From positions 1 through 64,000 of the forward strand of contig CAZMZH010000006.1 in NCBI GenBank assembly GCA_964570665.1: a DNA stretch of 64,000 nucleotides, written 5' to 3'. This document shows positions 15,946 to 25,702 of the stretch, piece by piece; the first letter of the stretch is position 1, and each line of letters begins with the position of its first letter. This stretch comes from JAJDAT01 sp964570665 (GTDB taxonomy: Bacteria > Nitrospinota > Nitrospinia > Nitrospinales > JAJDAT01). Under the pieces are notes generated by a model. That model was not told the origin of the DNA. It ran no database searches and saw nothing but the letters and a program-made list of their open reading frames with translations. The translations under genes were made by a program, and so were the position numbers.

Positions 15946-18594
15946 ATGACTCAATTAGAAACAAAATACGACCCAAAACAAGCTGAAAATAAGTGGACTG
16001 AATTTTGGGCTCAAAAGAAATATGCTCGTGGCGATGAAAACCTTGAAAAAGAAGGTTTTTCAATCGTTATTCCACCGCCGAATGTAACCGGCTCTTTACA
16101 TATTGGCCATGCTTTTAATAATGCATTGCAGGACATCTTAACTAGATGGAAACGTATGTCTGGATTCAATACCCTTTGGCAGCCTGGAACAGACCACGCT
16201 GGTATTGCAACCCAAAATGTTGTTGAAAAGCAGCTTAAAAGCGAAGGAACCAATCGAGAATCTTTAGGCAGAGAAAAGTTTATCGAAAGAGTATGGCAAT
16301 GGAAGGAAGAATCTGGCGGTAATATTAATAACCAATTAGTACGCCTTGGCGGCTCCATGGATTGGGACCGTAACCGGTTTACAATGGATGAGGGGCTTTC
16401 TAAAGCAGTTCGCGAAGTTTTTGTATCGCTTTATGACGAAGGCCTAATATACAAAGGCGACTATATTATCAATTGGTGTCCTCGTTGCCAAACGGCTCTT
16501 TCCGATTTGGAGGTAGAACATGAAGAAAAAACAGGTCATTTATACCATTTGAAGTATTTCTTTTCTAATGAGGATAAGTTTTTAACCATTGCAACAACCC
16601 GCCCAGAAACTCTATTAGGCGACACAGCGATTGCAATAAATCCTAAAGACCCCAGATATAAAGACTGCAAAGAAAAGACCGTTCAATTACCTGTTTTAAA
16701 TAGAGTTTTGCCAATAATCGAAGACTCATACGTTGATATTGAATTTGGTACCGGCGCTTTAAAAGTAACTCCAGCTCACGATCCTAACGACTTTGAATTA
16801 GGACAAAGACACAATTTGCCTTCCATCAATGTTATGAATTCAGATGGAACTATGAATGAAAAAGCTGGCCCTTATCAAGGTTTAGACCGCTTTGAATGTC
16901 GTAAAAAATTGGTCGAAAGTTTAACGGAAAGTGAAACTTTGGTCAAAATTGAGGAAATAACTCATTCCGTTGGACACTGTTATCGTTGTCAAACCTTGGT
17001 CGAACCTTTTCTATCTAAACAATGGTTCGTTAAAGCAAAAGTTTTAGCTGAACCCGCCATAGAAGCTGTAAAATCTGGAAAAATTGAAATTGTACCGAAA
17101 TTTTGGGAAAACACTTATTTCGAATGGATGGAAAATATTCGCGATTGGTGTATTTCACGTCAAATCTGGTGGGGACACCAAATTCCTGCGTGGACTTGCG
17201 ACGAATGTGGAGAAATAAACGTTGCTAAAGCAAGTCCCACTCATTGCAAAACCTGTAATGGATCAGCATTGACTCAAGAATCCGACGTATTAGACACTTG
17301 GTTTAGCTCGGCTCTCTGGCCTTTTTCAACTTTGGGTTGGCCAGAAAAAACCAAAAGCCTAGAACGTTATTACCCAACTTCTGTTTTAGTAACTGGTTTT
17401 GACATTTTATTTTTTTGGGTCGCACGAATGATTATGATGGGCCTCAAATTTATGGGCGATGTCCCTTTTAAACACGTATATATTCATGCTCTTGTCCGCG
17501 ATGCTGAAGGACAAAAAATGAGCAAAACAAAAGGGAATGTTATCGATCCACTTTTGATGATGGATAAGTTTGGAACGGACGCTTTACGTTTTACTTTGGC
17601 CGCTTTTGCCGCCCAAGGGCGCGATGTCAAACTAGCGGAGGATAGAATTGAGGGTTATAGAAATTTTTGTAACAAACTTTGGAACGCTTCCAGATTTGCA
17701 TTAATGAATCTCGAAGATTATCGCGGCGATTGTATTCTGGCCCAAAACCTAGAACTAGATTTAACGGACCGATGGATTATTTCTCGTTTGAATGAAACTT
17801 GCAGCGAAGTAGATCGATCCCTTAACGAATTTAAATTCAACGAAGCGGCGAGTTCTCTTTACAAATTTATCTGGCATGAATTTTGTGATTGGTATATCGA
17901 ACTTTCCAAACCTCGGCTTTTCTCCAAGAGTGGAAATCGGCTTGTCGCTCAAAACGTATTAGCCTATGTGTTGGAATCGTGTCTTAAATTATTACACCCC
18001 TTTATGCCCTTCATAACAGAAGAAATTTGGCAAAAACTGCCCATTGAAGGAGAGTCCATAATGATTGCAACTTTTCCTCAATATCAACTAAACCGTGTAG
18101 ATAAAAAAGCTGAAACGACCATGACTTTAATCATGGATATAGTTACTGCAGTTCGTAACATCCGCGGCGAAATGAACATTAACCCCGGTCAAAAGCTAGA
18201 TCTATTAATCGAAACAAAGGATACTGAATTACAGCGCCTCATAAACGATAACGTCCATTATATTAAGGACATCGCTAAAGCCGAAAGCGTATCTGTTAGC
18301 GATTCTCAATTTAAACCTGAGATTGCCGCATCTGTAGTTTTAAACAAAATTGACTTAATTGTTCCCTTAGAAGGAGTCGTTGATTTTGAGCAGGAGAAAA
18401 AAAGAATTCAAAAAGAATTGAAAAAAATTGAAAAAGACCTCATAGTTTTAGATAAGAAGCTTTCCAACCCAAATTTTGTCGACAAAGCCCCCTCAGAGGT
18501 CATTGAAAAAGATAGGGGAAGACAAACAAGTTTGAACGAAAAACAATCCAAGCTATTAGCCCATTTAAAAACTGTTGAACAAGGAATTACATAG
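15946..18594 (+). CDS. valS: Valyl-tRNA synthetase
   Basis: This 882-residue class I aminoacyl-tRNA synthetase charges tRNA-Val in the cytoplasm. It carries PPPNVTGSLHIGH with HIGH at 52-55, a CP1 editing domain with TTRPETLLGDTA and the Asp of the AHDPNDFE motif, and a Cys-rich insert (CDECGE...CKTC, about 415-440). The catalytic loop KMSKTKGNVIDP lies near 524. An anticodon-binding domain and the C-terminal Val-specific coiled-coil arm (about 800-880) complete it. The length is typical. ATG 15946 was chosen because MTQLETKYDPK is the family's usual beginning. An ATG five bases earlier is out of frame. Confidence 0.97.
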   Translation: MTQLETKYDPKQAENKWTEFWAQKKYARGDENLEKEGFSIVIPPPNVTGSLHIGHAFNNALQDILTRWKRMSGFNTLWQPGTDHAGIATQNVVEKQLKSEGTNRESLGREKFIERVWQWKEESGGNINNQLVRLGGSMDWDRNRFTMDEGLSKAVREVFVSLYDEGLIYKGDYIINWCPRCQTALSDLEVEHEEKTGHLYHLKYFFSNEDKFLTIATTRPETLLGDTAIAINPKDPRYKDCKEKTVQLPVLNRVLPIIEDSYVDIEFGTGALKVTPAHDPNDFELGQRHNLPSINVMNSDGTMNEKAGPYQGLDRFECRKKLVESLTESETLVKIEEITHSVGHCYRCQTLVEPFLSKQWFVKAKVLAEPAIEAVKSGKIEIVPKFWENTYFEWMENIRDWCISRQIWWGHQIPAWTCDECGEINVAKASPTHCKTCNGSALTQESDVLDTWFSSALWPFSTLGWPEKTKSLERYYPTSVLVTGFDILFFWVARMIMMGLKFMGDVPFKHVYIHALVRDAEGQKMSKTKGNVIDPLLMMDKFGTDALRFTLAAFAAQGRDVKLAEDRIEGYRNFCNKLWNASRFALMNLEDYRGDCILAQNLELDLTDRWIISRLNETCSEVDRSLNEFKFNEAASSLYKFIWHEFCDWYIELSKPRLFSKSGNRLVAQNVLAYVLESCLKLLHPFMPFITEEIWQKLPIEGESIMIATFPQYQLNRVDKKAETTMTLIMDIVTAVRNIRGEMNINPGQKLDLLIETKDTELQRLINDNVHYIKDIAKAESVSVSDSQFKPEIAASVVLNKIDLIVPLEGVVDFEQEKKRIQKELKKIEKDLIVLDKKLSNPNFVDKAPSEVIEKDRGRQTSLNEKQSKLLAHLKTVEQGIT

Positions 18595-18643
18595 CGAATA
18601 ATAGCCATAATAAAGAGGCTTATATTTCCTCGATATCTTAAGT

Positions 18644-20452
18644 ATGGAAACTCAATCCGGAATCATAGAAAGAAGCGAAATCCTTGAAGAATCTAAATGG
18701 GATCTCTCCGATTTATTTAAATCGGATAGTCTATGGGAATCTTTTTTCTCAGAACTTGAAAAAGATTTAGCGGGATACCAAACTTACAAAGGAACTTTAG
18801 CGGATTCTGCCAATGCCATAAAAGATTGCCTAGATTTTGACGCTTCTATTTCCAGGAGGATGGACGCTTTATATACCTACGCTCACTTAAAAAGAGATGA
18901 AGATAAAACTAACTCAAAATATTTAGGTAATTTCGATAAAATCTCTCGAATATATTCCGAGTTTGGAAAATACAGAAGTTTCATCTCTCCAGAACTAACT
19001 GCTATTCCTCAAGAAAAAATGGACGGCTATTTATCCGACCCAATTCTAGACTTTTATAAATTACAGTTAGAAAAAATCCTCCGTTACAAAAAGCACACGT
19101 TGTCCGCCAACGAAGAATCTTTATTAGCCGCTTCAATGGAAATGTCTCGAGGAGCTCAGGATACGTTCGGAATGCTAAATAGCGCCGATCTTAATCTAGG
19201 GAAAGTACAAGACAAAGATGGGAATGAAATATCTATTACACATGGCAATCTTCAAAGCTTAATGCAAAGTTACGATAGAGATCTTAGAAAAAACGCGTTT
19301 CATACTTTTTATTCTGCGTACGAAGGCCATCAATACACCTTCGCATCTCTTCTTTCGTCTAACATCAAAAAAGATATATTTCACTCAAAAAGCCGCAATT
19401 ACAATTCGGTCAGAGAAAAGGCTCTATTTTCAGAAAATATCCCTGTAGAGGTTTACGATAACTTGGTAGACTCAGTTCATAAAAATCTGGAGCCTCTCCA
19501 TAAATACTACAGTCTGCGGAAAAATATTCTTTCGTTAAACGAGTTACATATCTACGATTGCTCCGTACCTCTCGCCAAAAACTTGACTTGGAAAATGAGC
19601 TACGATGAAGCCGTAGAAACAATCCGAAAAGCGTTACAACCCTTAGGAGAGGAATATGTTAACACTGCGTGCGAAGGAATTTCCGAAGGAAGATGGGTAG
19701 ATAAGTACGAAAACAAGGGAAAGCAAAATGGAGCTTATTCATCCGGATGTTTTGACTCTCGTCCTTACATATTGTTGAATTACAAAAACGAAGATATAAA
19801 TAGCCTTTACACTTTAGCGCATGAAGCTGGACATTCCATGCACTCCTATTACTCTCGAAAATCTCAACCTTATATTTACTCAGACTATACGATTTTTGTC
19901 GCAGAAGTCGCTTCCACTTTTAATGAAGCATTAATAACCCGGCAGCTACTTTCCCAAAGTCCGGATCGCGACATGAAGATTTATTTGATTTGCAGAGAAA
20001 TAGATAACATACGAGGCACTCTCTACCGCCAAACCATGTTTGCAGAGTTTGAACGCGACGTTTATGCAATGGCAGAACGAGGAGAACCGTTAACCGTGCA
20101 ATCGTTTCGAGCTGTTTATCAGAAACTATTGGAGCGTTACTTTGGGGATGTAACTACAATAGACGAATTACTGCAATTAGAGTGTTTTCGTATCCCCCAT
20201 TTTTATTTTAGTTTTTACGTGTATAAATACGCTACAGGAATTTCAGCTTCATATAGTCTCGCAGAAAGAGTTTTAAAAGGAGGAAAAGATGAACTCAATG
20301 ATTATTTGACCTTTCTAAACTCAGGAGGGACCAAATACCCAATAGAACAATTAAAAGGCGCAGGCGTGGATATGACAAGCTCGGAACCCATTGACAAATC
20401 CTTGCAAACATTCTCAACGCTTGTAGATCAATTGGAAAAATTAGTCGCTTGA
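18644..20452 (+). CDS. pepF: Oligoendopeptidase F (M3 family)
   Basis: This 602-residue cytoplasmic zinc metallopeptidase of the M3B family degrades medium-length oligopeptides. The catalytic motif HEAGH (in LAHEAGHSMHSYYS, about residues 392-397) provides the two zinc-binding His and the catalytic Glu. The third ligand Glu lies in the downstream VAEVASTFNEALI helix. The N-terminal helical lobe (about 1-200) and the C-terminal FYVYKYATGISASY region are family typical. The full length matches PepF. The gene follows valS after 49 bases on the same strand and may share its transcript. Confidence 0.95.
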   Translation: METQSGIIERSEILEESKWDLSDLFKSDSLWESFFSELEKDLAGYQTYKGTLADSANAIKDCLDFDASISRRMDALYTYAHLKRDEDKTNSKYLGNFDKISRIYSEFGKYRSFISPELTAIPQEKMDGYLSDPILDFYKLQLEKILRYKKHTLSANEESLLAASMEMSRGAQDTFGMLNSADLNLGKVQDKDGNEISITHGNLQSLMQSYDRDLRKNAFHTFYSAYEGHQYTFASLLSSNIKKDIFHSKSRNYNSVREKALFSENIPVEVYDNLVDSVHKNLEPLHKYYSLRKNILSLNELHIYDCSVPLAKNLTWKMSYDEAVETIRKALQPLGEEYVNTACEGISEGRWVDKYENKGKQNGAYSSGCFDSRPYILLNYKNEDINSLYTLAHEAGHSMHSYYSRKSQPYIYSDYTIFVAEVASTFNEALITRQLLSQSPDRDMKIYLICREIDNIRGTLYRQTMFAEFERDVYAMAERGEPLTVQSFRAVYQKLLERYFGDVTTIDELLQLECFRIPHFYFSFYVYKYATGISASYSLAERVLKGGKDELNDYLTFLNSGGTKYPIEQLKGAGVDMTSSEPIDKSLQTFSTLVDQLEKLVA

Positions 20453-20559
20453 TCCATCAAGTTTGGATTTTAGCAAGTTACACCCAACAGGCTTAATCGC
20501 CATTAATATATAAAGTTTTCCAGAAGTTTAATACAAACCTTACGAAAAGGAAAAGTGTC

Positions 20560-21396
20560 TTGAAACCTACCGATCGCGCCCCTCGGGCAAATAAAGGAAA
20601 ACATTATCAAAACCAGAATGGCCGTACAAATAACAATTCTACGCGCCCCCAAAATCAATCAAGATCCGGAAACGGTAATGGTAATGGTGGGCCAAATCAG
20701 AACGGCAAAAAAACAGGTTCCAAAACAGCTTCTCAACTTTGGATGGATGCCCCCTCTCAAACTCTTACTTCCCACATTCCAACAGTTGGAAAAAGAAACT
20801 CGAACGGTTTTTCTAAACGAAATAGGCCTCAGAACGGTAATGATTCCTTTAATGGAAGTCATAAGAACAAGAACCAAAATTCTGAGCAATCTAGAAACCA
20901 ACGAACCTGGAATAATGGTAAACCTCAAAGGCCAGCGGGTAAAAGAGACGACCAACGTTCTCAAAACTCCCAACGTCGCGCTCAGCCTAATAATCAATCT
21001 AATAATAGGAGTCAACAAACAAGAAGCGAAAATTCGACTTCCAATTCTAAATTAGATGCATTCAATCTATTTTGCGCTTATCACTTGGGAATTGGTCCGG
21101 ATAATACCTATAGATCTAACAATTTAAACCAAGTTGCCCAACGTTTTGGCGTGGAACCTGGAGTTATCCGTCAAGCTGCAAAAGATTTCGGGTTCGATCC
21201 GGGAACAATGTTAGATAAAGATTTTGACCTAGCCTTAGCTCAGTTGGATATCCAAGTAGCTCCAGAAGGAATTTCAAAAATTGAATTAGCTAAGGGAATC
21301 TATGATGAGTTTTTAAACGCTCCAGATTTAAAAAGAGATTGGGGGAAAATTATCGAGGAAGATAAAAAGGAAAACGCAAAAGTGTTTGGGCGCTAA
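20560..21396 (+). CDS. Low-complexity Asn/Gln/Arg-rich protein with conserved C-terminal domain
   Basis: This 278-residue protein starts at TTG 20560 behind an AAAGG-type ribosome site; no in-frame ATG lies near. Residues 1-165 are low complexity, dominated by Asn, Gln, Ser, Gly, Arg and Lys, highly basic and very likely disordered. The last 110 residues form a compact domain. It begins LDAFNLFCAYHLGIGPDN and has an HTH-like segment (VAQRFGVEPGVIRQAAKDFG) and an acidic tail. I recognise this as a recurring hypothetical-protein type but know of no function. The basic disordered arm suggests RNA or DNA binding; this is inference. Confidence 0.6.
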   Translation: MKPTDRAPRANKGKHYQNQNGRTNNNSTRPQNQSRSGNGNGNGGPNQNGKKTGSKTASQLWMDAPSQTLTSHIPTVGKRNSNGFSKRNRPQNGNDSFNGSHKNKNQNSEQSRNQRTWNNGKPQRPAGKRDDQRSQNSQRRAQPNNQSNNRSQQTRSENSTSNSKLDAFNLFCAYHLGIGPDNTYRSNNLNQVAQRFGVEPGVIRQAAKDFGFDPGTMLDKDFDLALAQLDIQVAPEGISKIELAKGIYDEFLNAPDLKRDWGKIIEEDKKENAKVFGR

Positions 21397-21411
21397 AAGT
21401 TAAGCTATTAA

Positions 21412-22866
21412 TTAATCCGAACGTTTAAAATTCAAACCGACTCTAACAAGTTTATCCTGAATTTTTTGCGCTGCCCAAGCTTGGCACTTTAAATCGTTCA
21501 TGATAATGGAAAACGCTATACGTTCTCCATCCAAAGTCTGGAAATACCCTGAAAGAGCGCTTACGGAATCTAAAGTTCCCGTTTTTACTCGAACCGTTCC
21601 TTTTCGTGAGTGCCTTAAATACCTTTTCTTTACAGATCCTTCTTGGCCAATTACCGCTAAAGAGGAAATAAATTCTGGATAAATCTCCCAATTGTCGTAA
21701 ACGTCTTCCAACGTTGCTACTAAAATATTAGTCGAAAGCTTATTGGTTCGCGATAACCCTGAACCATCATTCAACTTATAATCCTTTTCGCTAAACCCAA
21801 GATGTTTTAAATATTTTTTTACAAACTTTAGCCCTTTTTCTGTTGTTCCTGGGGATCTTTCTTTTACCGCTCCTATAGTCTTTATCAACTGCTCAGCGAC
21901 AAAATTATTGCTAAATTTGTTTAATCCTCTAAGAATTACCGCTAGCGGTTCCGATTTATGCTTTACAAGCAACCGCGCCTTTGCGGGCACAACTCCAACT
22001 TTAGTTTGGCCATTAATAAAAACTCCAACTTTACTTAAAAAACTCTTAAAAGTTTTAGCCGTATAAATAGCTGGGAATGAAATATTTAAATAATACTTAG
22101 CAAGATTGGTTCCCTTGCGAAGACTTCCTTTGATTTTCACCTCATCAGAATCATCTTTCCCAGCCCTATTAACAACAAGATGATATCTTCTTCCCCGACC
22201 TCGCGTAACAGCGCGATTTACTAGCTTAATGTAATCGGAATCCGGTTCAACAATTATTTTAACTTTATCTCCAGCGTTTTTGCCGGCAGTTGCCAAAACT
22301 TTTACTGTATTAAAATTAAATGACAGGGCTCCCAGCGGTGCATTATAAGGCTCGGCCCCAAAATTTTTCTTCCAGGTTTTGACTCGTCTAACCGAATCAA
22401 AATATGAGTCGTCGGCAATCAAATCTCCTTTCACCTTATCTATAGAAAGATTTTTTAGATCGGAAGTCAAAAGCCACATTTGCTCCGTAACAAGCTTTGG
22501 GTCTCCAAATCCTTTTATATACAAATCGCCCATTAAAACTCGATTTTGAATTTTTCCTAAAGTATACAATTCCGTCTTAAACCGAAAATCGGGCCCTAGT
22601 TCTTTCAGCGCAACTGCGGCTGTAATTAACTTTGCGTTTGAAGCCGGAACAAATAAATCGTTTTGACGATGTTGAAATAGGATTTCCCGTCGATCAAGCG
22701 AATAGAATTTTATGCCAAACTTTCCTTTTTTGAGACAAGAATGGTTAAGCCCCTCTCTCATTTCTTTGCCCAGTTTCAATAAATCACGATTTTCTTTTTT
22801 CTCCTGAGCTTGAGCAATATTTGATACTCCTATTATAAAAAAAATAGTAAATGCCCAAAAATTCAT
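21412..22866 (-). CDS. dacB: D-alanyl-D-alanine carboxypeptidase/endopeptidase (PBP4/DacB type)
   Basis: This is a periplasmic penicillin-binding protein of peptidase family S13, acting on peptidoglycan cross-links. The active-site triad is SNAK (Ser76, Lys79 counting from ATG 22866), the SNN motif in KFSNNFVAEQL, and KTG in VRVKTGTLDSVS (about 427). The large insertion domain between motifs 1 and 2 is present. The protein is about 485 residues, usual for DacB. I placed the start at ATG 22866 because a clean signal peptide (MNFWAFTIFFIIGVSNIAQA) begins there. A TTG at 22902 would add 12 residues before it. It lies convergent to the low-complexity gene. Confidence 0.92.
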   Translation of the reverse strand: MNFWAFTIFFIIGVSNIAQAQEKKENRDLLKLGKEMREGLNHSCLKKGKFGIKFYSLDRREILFQHRQNDLFVPASNAKLITAAVALKELGPDFRFKTELYTLGKIQNRVLMGDLYIKGFGDPKLVTEQMWLLTSDLKNLSIDKVKGDLIADDSYFDSVRRVKTWKKNFGAEPYNAPLGALSFNFNTVKVLATAGKNAGDKVKIIVEPDSDYIKLVNRAVTRGRGRRYHLVVNRAGKDDSDEVKIKGSLRKGTNLAKYYLNISFPAIYTAKTFKSFLSKVGVFINGQTKVGVVPAKARLLVKHKSEPLAVILRGLNKFSNNFVAEQLIKTIGAVKERSPGTTEKGLKFVKKYLKHLGFSEKDYKLNDGSGLSRTNKLSTNILVATLEDVYDNWEIYPEFISSLAVIGQEGSVKKRYLRHSRKGTVRVKTGTLDSVSALSGYFQTLDGERIAFSIIMNDLKCQAWAAQKIQDKLVRVGLNFKRSD

Positions 22867-23174
22867 GTTTGGTGAGAATTCTCCATCATAAAACTTTCGC
22901 AACTTTTTAATTAAAGTTTTGATAAAACGTTTCCTCCTTGATTCATTAATTTTAAAGAATTATTTTATCGGAAATTAAATAGACTCCCAAGCCCAAACCT
23001 TATATCTGCCAACCCTTGCTAACAATTCAGGCTTCGGTTACTCTATAGGCCGTTTATCATTTTTTTATTTAAGAAAACACAACTTAGAGGCAAACTCTTT
23101 TTAACTCAATTTATAGTAGAAGCAAAACTAAAAATTTAACGATCCAACTGTGAACAACACATAGGAAAATAAAT

Positions 23175-24179
23175 ATGGAATACGACATCGTAAGCGTCGG
23201 TAACGCTCTAGTAGACATACAAACACAAATCGACGACACTTTTCTGGAATCTCTAGGATTTGCAAAGGGAGCTATGACGCTATCAGACCCTGAAACACAA
23301 TCGAAAATTTTGAAAAACCTCCCAAAGGGTTCAGCCAAAATTTCTTCGGGCGGTTCGGCGGCAAACACCATTCATGGAATTAGCGTACTTGGCGGAAAAA
23401 CTTTTTATATTGGTAAAGTTGCCGACGACGATTATGGAAATCATTACGCTAACGACATGGAGGTCTGTGGTGTCGGTTTTCCAAAACCCGAAAGTGGCAC
23501 TCAAGGAACTGGAACTTCGGTAGTATTAATAACACCCGATTCTCAACGCACAATGATAACTCATTTAGGCGTATCTGCAGAGTTAGAAGAAAAGAATGTG
23601 GACGTTGAAATTACTAAGTCTGCCAGAATTGTATATATAGAAGGATATCTTTGGACTGGGGATCGTTCACAAGCAGCCGCTATTAAAATGGCAAACATTG
23701 CCCAGGAAAACCAGATTCCTGTAGCGTTTACATTAAGCGACGCATTTGTAGTCGATGGATTCAAAGAAAGTTTAATTGATTTTATAAAAGGCAAAGTAGA
23801 TATTTTATTTTGCAATGAAGTAGAAGCGTTAGCCTTAACTAATGAATCAGACGCATTGGAGGCCGTCAACAAACTATCCGATTACGTTAAAACCGTTTTT
23901 TTAACAATGAGCGCCAAAGGATCTCTTGTTTGCCATAAACCACAAGATCTCATAGAAATTAAACCATTTACGGTTGATCCTGTGGATACAACTGGCGCTG
24001 GCGACCTTTATGCAGCAGGAACTCTATATAGTATCCTTTATGGCTATACCCTAGAAGAAGCCGGAATTATAGGGTCCTATTGCGCCGGTCAAGTAGTGAC
24101 CCACCTCGGAGCTCGCATGCCTGTAGACTCACACACGGATGTTGTAAAAATTTTAGAAGAATATAAAAACCTTATTTAG
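23175..24179 (+). CDS. PfkB-family carbohydrate/nucleoside kinase (adenosine kinase-like)
   Basis: This 334-residue cytoplasmic kinase of the ribokinase family carries the N-terminal substrate motif VSVGNALVDIQTQ. Next is a glycine-rich region (SSGGSAANTIHGISVLGG) and the catalytic C-terminal signature DTTGAGDLYAAG, with base Asp277. Proteins with this exact VGNALVD beginning are usually annotated adenosine kinase in Gram-negative bacteria. The natural substrate cannot be decided from sequence. A ribosome site (TAGGAAA) precedes the ATG. The gene is single and convergent with mltF. Confidence 0.88.
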   Translation: MEYDIVSVGNALVDIQTQIDDTFLESLGFAKGAMTLSDPETQSKILKNLPKGSAKISSGGSAANTIHGISVLGGKTFYIGKVADDDYGNHYANDMEVCGVGFPKPESGTQGTGTSVVLITPDSQRTMITHLGVSAELEEKNVDVEITKSARIVYIEGYLWTGDRSQAAAIKMANIAQENQIPVAFTLSDAFVVDGFKESLIDFIKGKVDILFCNEVEALALTNESDALEAVNKLSDYVKTVFLTMSAKGSLVCHKPQDLIEIKPFTVDPVDTTGAGDLYAAGTLYSILYGYTLEEAGIIGSYCAGQVVTHLGARMPVDSHTDVVKILEEYKNLI

Positions 24180-24225
24180 ATTATCTTTATATGAGAATTT
24201 AAAACTCATCAAGAAAGGAAAGCGC

Positions 24226-25629
24226 TTAAACGTTTTTTTTATTTAGGTGGTCGTAGCTTTGCGGGTTGCCTAACACTTTTTCTAAAATATCCACATAATC
24301 TCGAATTCTTTGAACATAACGAACAGGCTCAAGGCCCCTTGCATAGCCATGCTTTAAGGTTTTGTAATATTTTTTTAATCTTAATAAAGGAAGAATCCCC
24401 TCCAAATCTCTCCAAACATTTGGATCTTTCCCAAGTTCTATAGCAAGTTTTTGGGCATCCACAATGTGTCCAGGTCCGACATTATACGCGGCTAAAGCCA
24501 TCCAGGTTCTATCAGGTTCTTTTATTTTATCGTCCAATCTATTTTTTATTTTAGCTAAATACTTTGCGCCTCCAAAAATACTTTCCTTTGGGCTCAATCT
24601 ATTTTCCACCCCCAGTGATTTTGCCGTCGTTTGTGTCAACATCATAATCCCACGAACTCCCGTGGGACTTTTTGCTTTTTTATTCCATTTAGATTCTTGA
24701 TAAGCCAATGATGCCAAAAGTACGGGATTAATTTTATGTGTATTTCCAGCGGTTTCAAAAAGGTTTTTATATTTTGGAAATCGAATTTGTATATGATCTA
24801 GGAATGTCTTTAAGTTTAAATAATCAAATTCTGGATAGTAGCCATAATACCTTTCAAAAATTTCTTCTAATTTTTGATTTGGGAGCAACTCAAACCATTG
24901 ATTCAAAGAATTTTGAAAATCATGAGCTTTTGCTGGGAGTATCCAGGACAACCAATGTTGTTGGCTAAAATCCATGGCAGAAATCAGCGAAGGGAAATAT
25001 CTTCTATTGATATCCAAAGTATTAGAATAAGCTATCGTACAATCTATCTTTTCTCGCCAAACCTCTTCTAATAGTTTTTCAGCATTGGAACCGGGAACTA
25101 CTTGAAGTTGCAGGTTAGGGTTTTCCTTTTTCAAATCCCACAAAAAATTTTTTATATAACTTTCTCCACCTATTTTAATAACTTTTTTTGTTAAATCGTC
25201 AAAACTACTTGGGCGTTTTGCTTTACGGTGACATACAACTTTAGGGGTCACCACTTGGTAAACAGGGCCAAATAAAAACCTTTCTTTTAAAGAATTTATC
25301 TGCGTCATGCCAGCGGCAATGAGATCGCCTTCGCCTTTTTGAAGACCTGCAAGTAGATTTTCAATATTATTTTTAATTATATAACGAGTCTTAACTCCAA
25401 TTTTTTTTGCATAGTTTTCCACCAACTCATACTCCATCCCCCTTAATTGTCCTTCAAAGTTTACAAAGTATGTAGTCGGAGCGTTTTTAGTCAAAACTAA
25501 AAGCGTGCCTCTAGCTTTAATTCTTTCTAATGTGGTTGGCAATGGTTTCTTTTGGTTTATCAAGTAAAACCCTATATCACAAACACCAACAAAAAATAGA
25601 ATGATCAAAAATCCTTTGACTTTTTTCAT
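24226..25629 (-). CDS. mltF: Membrane-bound lytic murein transglycosylase F
   Basis: This 467-residue two-domain envelope protein has an N-terminal signal or anchor (about 5-24). It is followed by a periplasmic solute-binding (SBP_bac_3) domain (about 30-265). The C-terminal SLT lytic transglycosylase domain (about 285-450) has catalytic Glu in AYQESKWN and the motifs GVRGIMMLTQTTA and ALAAYNVGPGHI. The domain order and length match MltF. It cleaves the glycan strands of peptidoglycan with 1,6-anhydro product formation. No lipobox is seen; the N-terminal hydrophobic segment may stay as an anchor. Confidence 0.92.
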   Translation of the reverse strand: MKKVKGFLIILFFVGVCDIGFYLINQKKPLPTTLERIKARGTLLVLTKNAPTTYFVNFEGQLRGMEYELVENYAKKIGVKTRYIIKNNIENLLAGLQKGEGDLIAAGMTQINSLKERFLFGPVYQVVTPKVVCHRKAKRPSSFDDLTKKVIKIGGESYIKNFLWDLKKENPNLQLQVVPGSNAEKLLEEVWREKIDCTIAYSNTLDINRRYFPSLISAMDFSQQHWLSWILPAKAHDFQNSLNQWFELLPNQKLEEIFERYYGYYPEFDYLNLKTFLDHIQIRFPKYKNLFETAGNTHKINPVLLASLAYQESKWNKKAKSPTGVRGIMMLTQTTAKSLGVENRLSPKESIFGGAKYLAKIKNRLDDKIKEPDRTWMALAAYNVGPGHIVDAQKLAIELGKDPNVWRDLEGILPLLRLKKYYKTLKHGYARGLEPVRYVQRIRDYVDILEKVLGNPQSYDHLNKKNV

Positions 25630-25702
25630 AAGTAGCTTATCGGACGCTGTTTGAATAAAGTGGAATTAAAAAAAGCGAAATATTTAAGAATTAATAGTTA
25701 TG

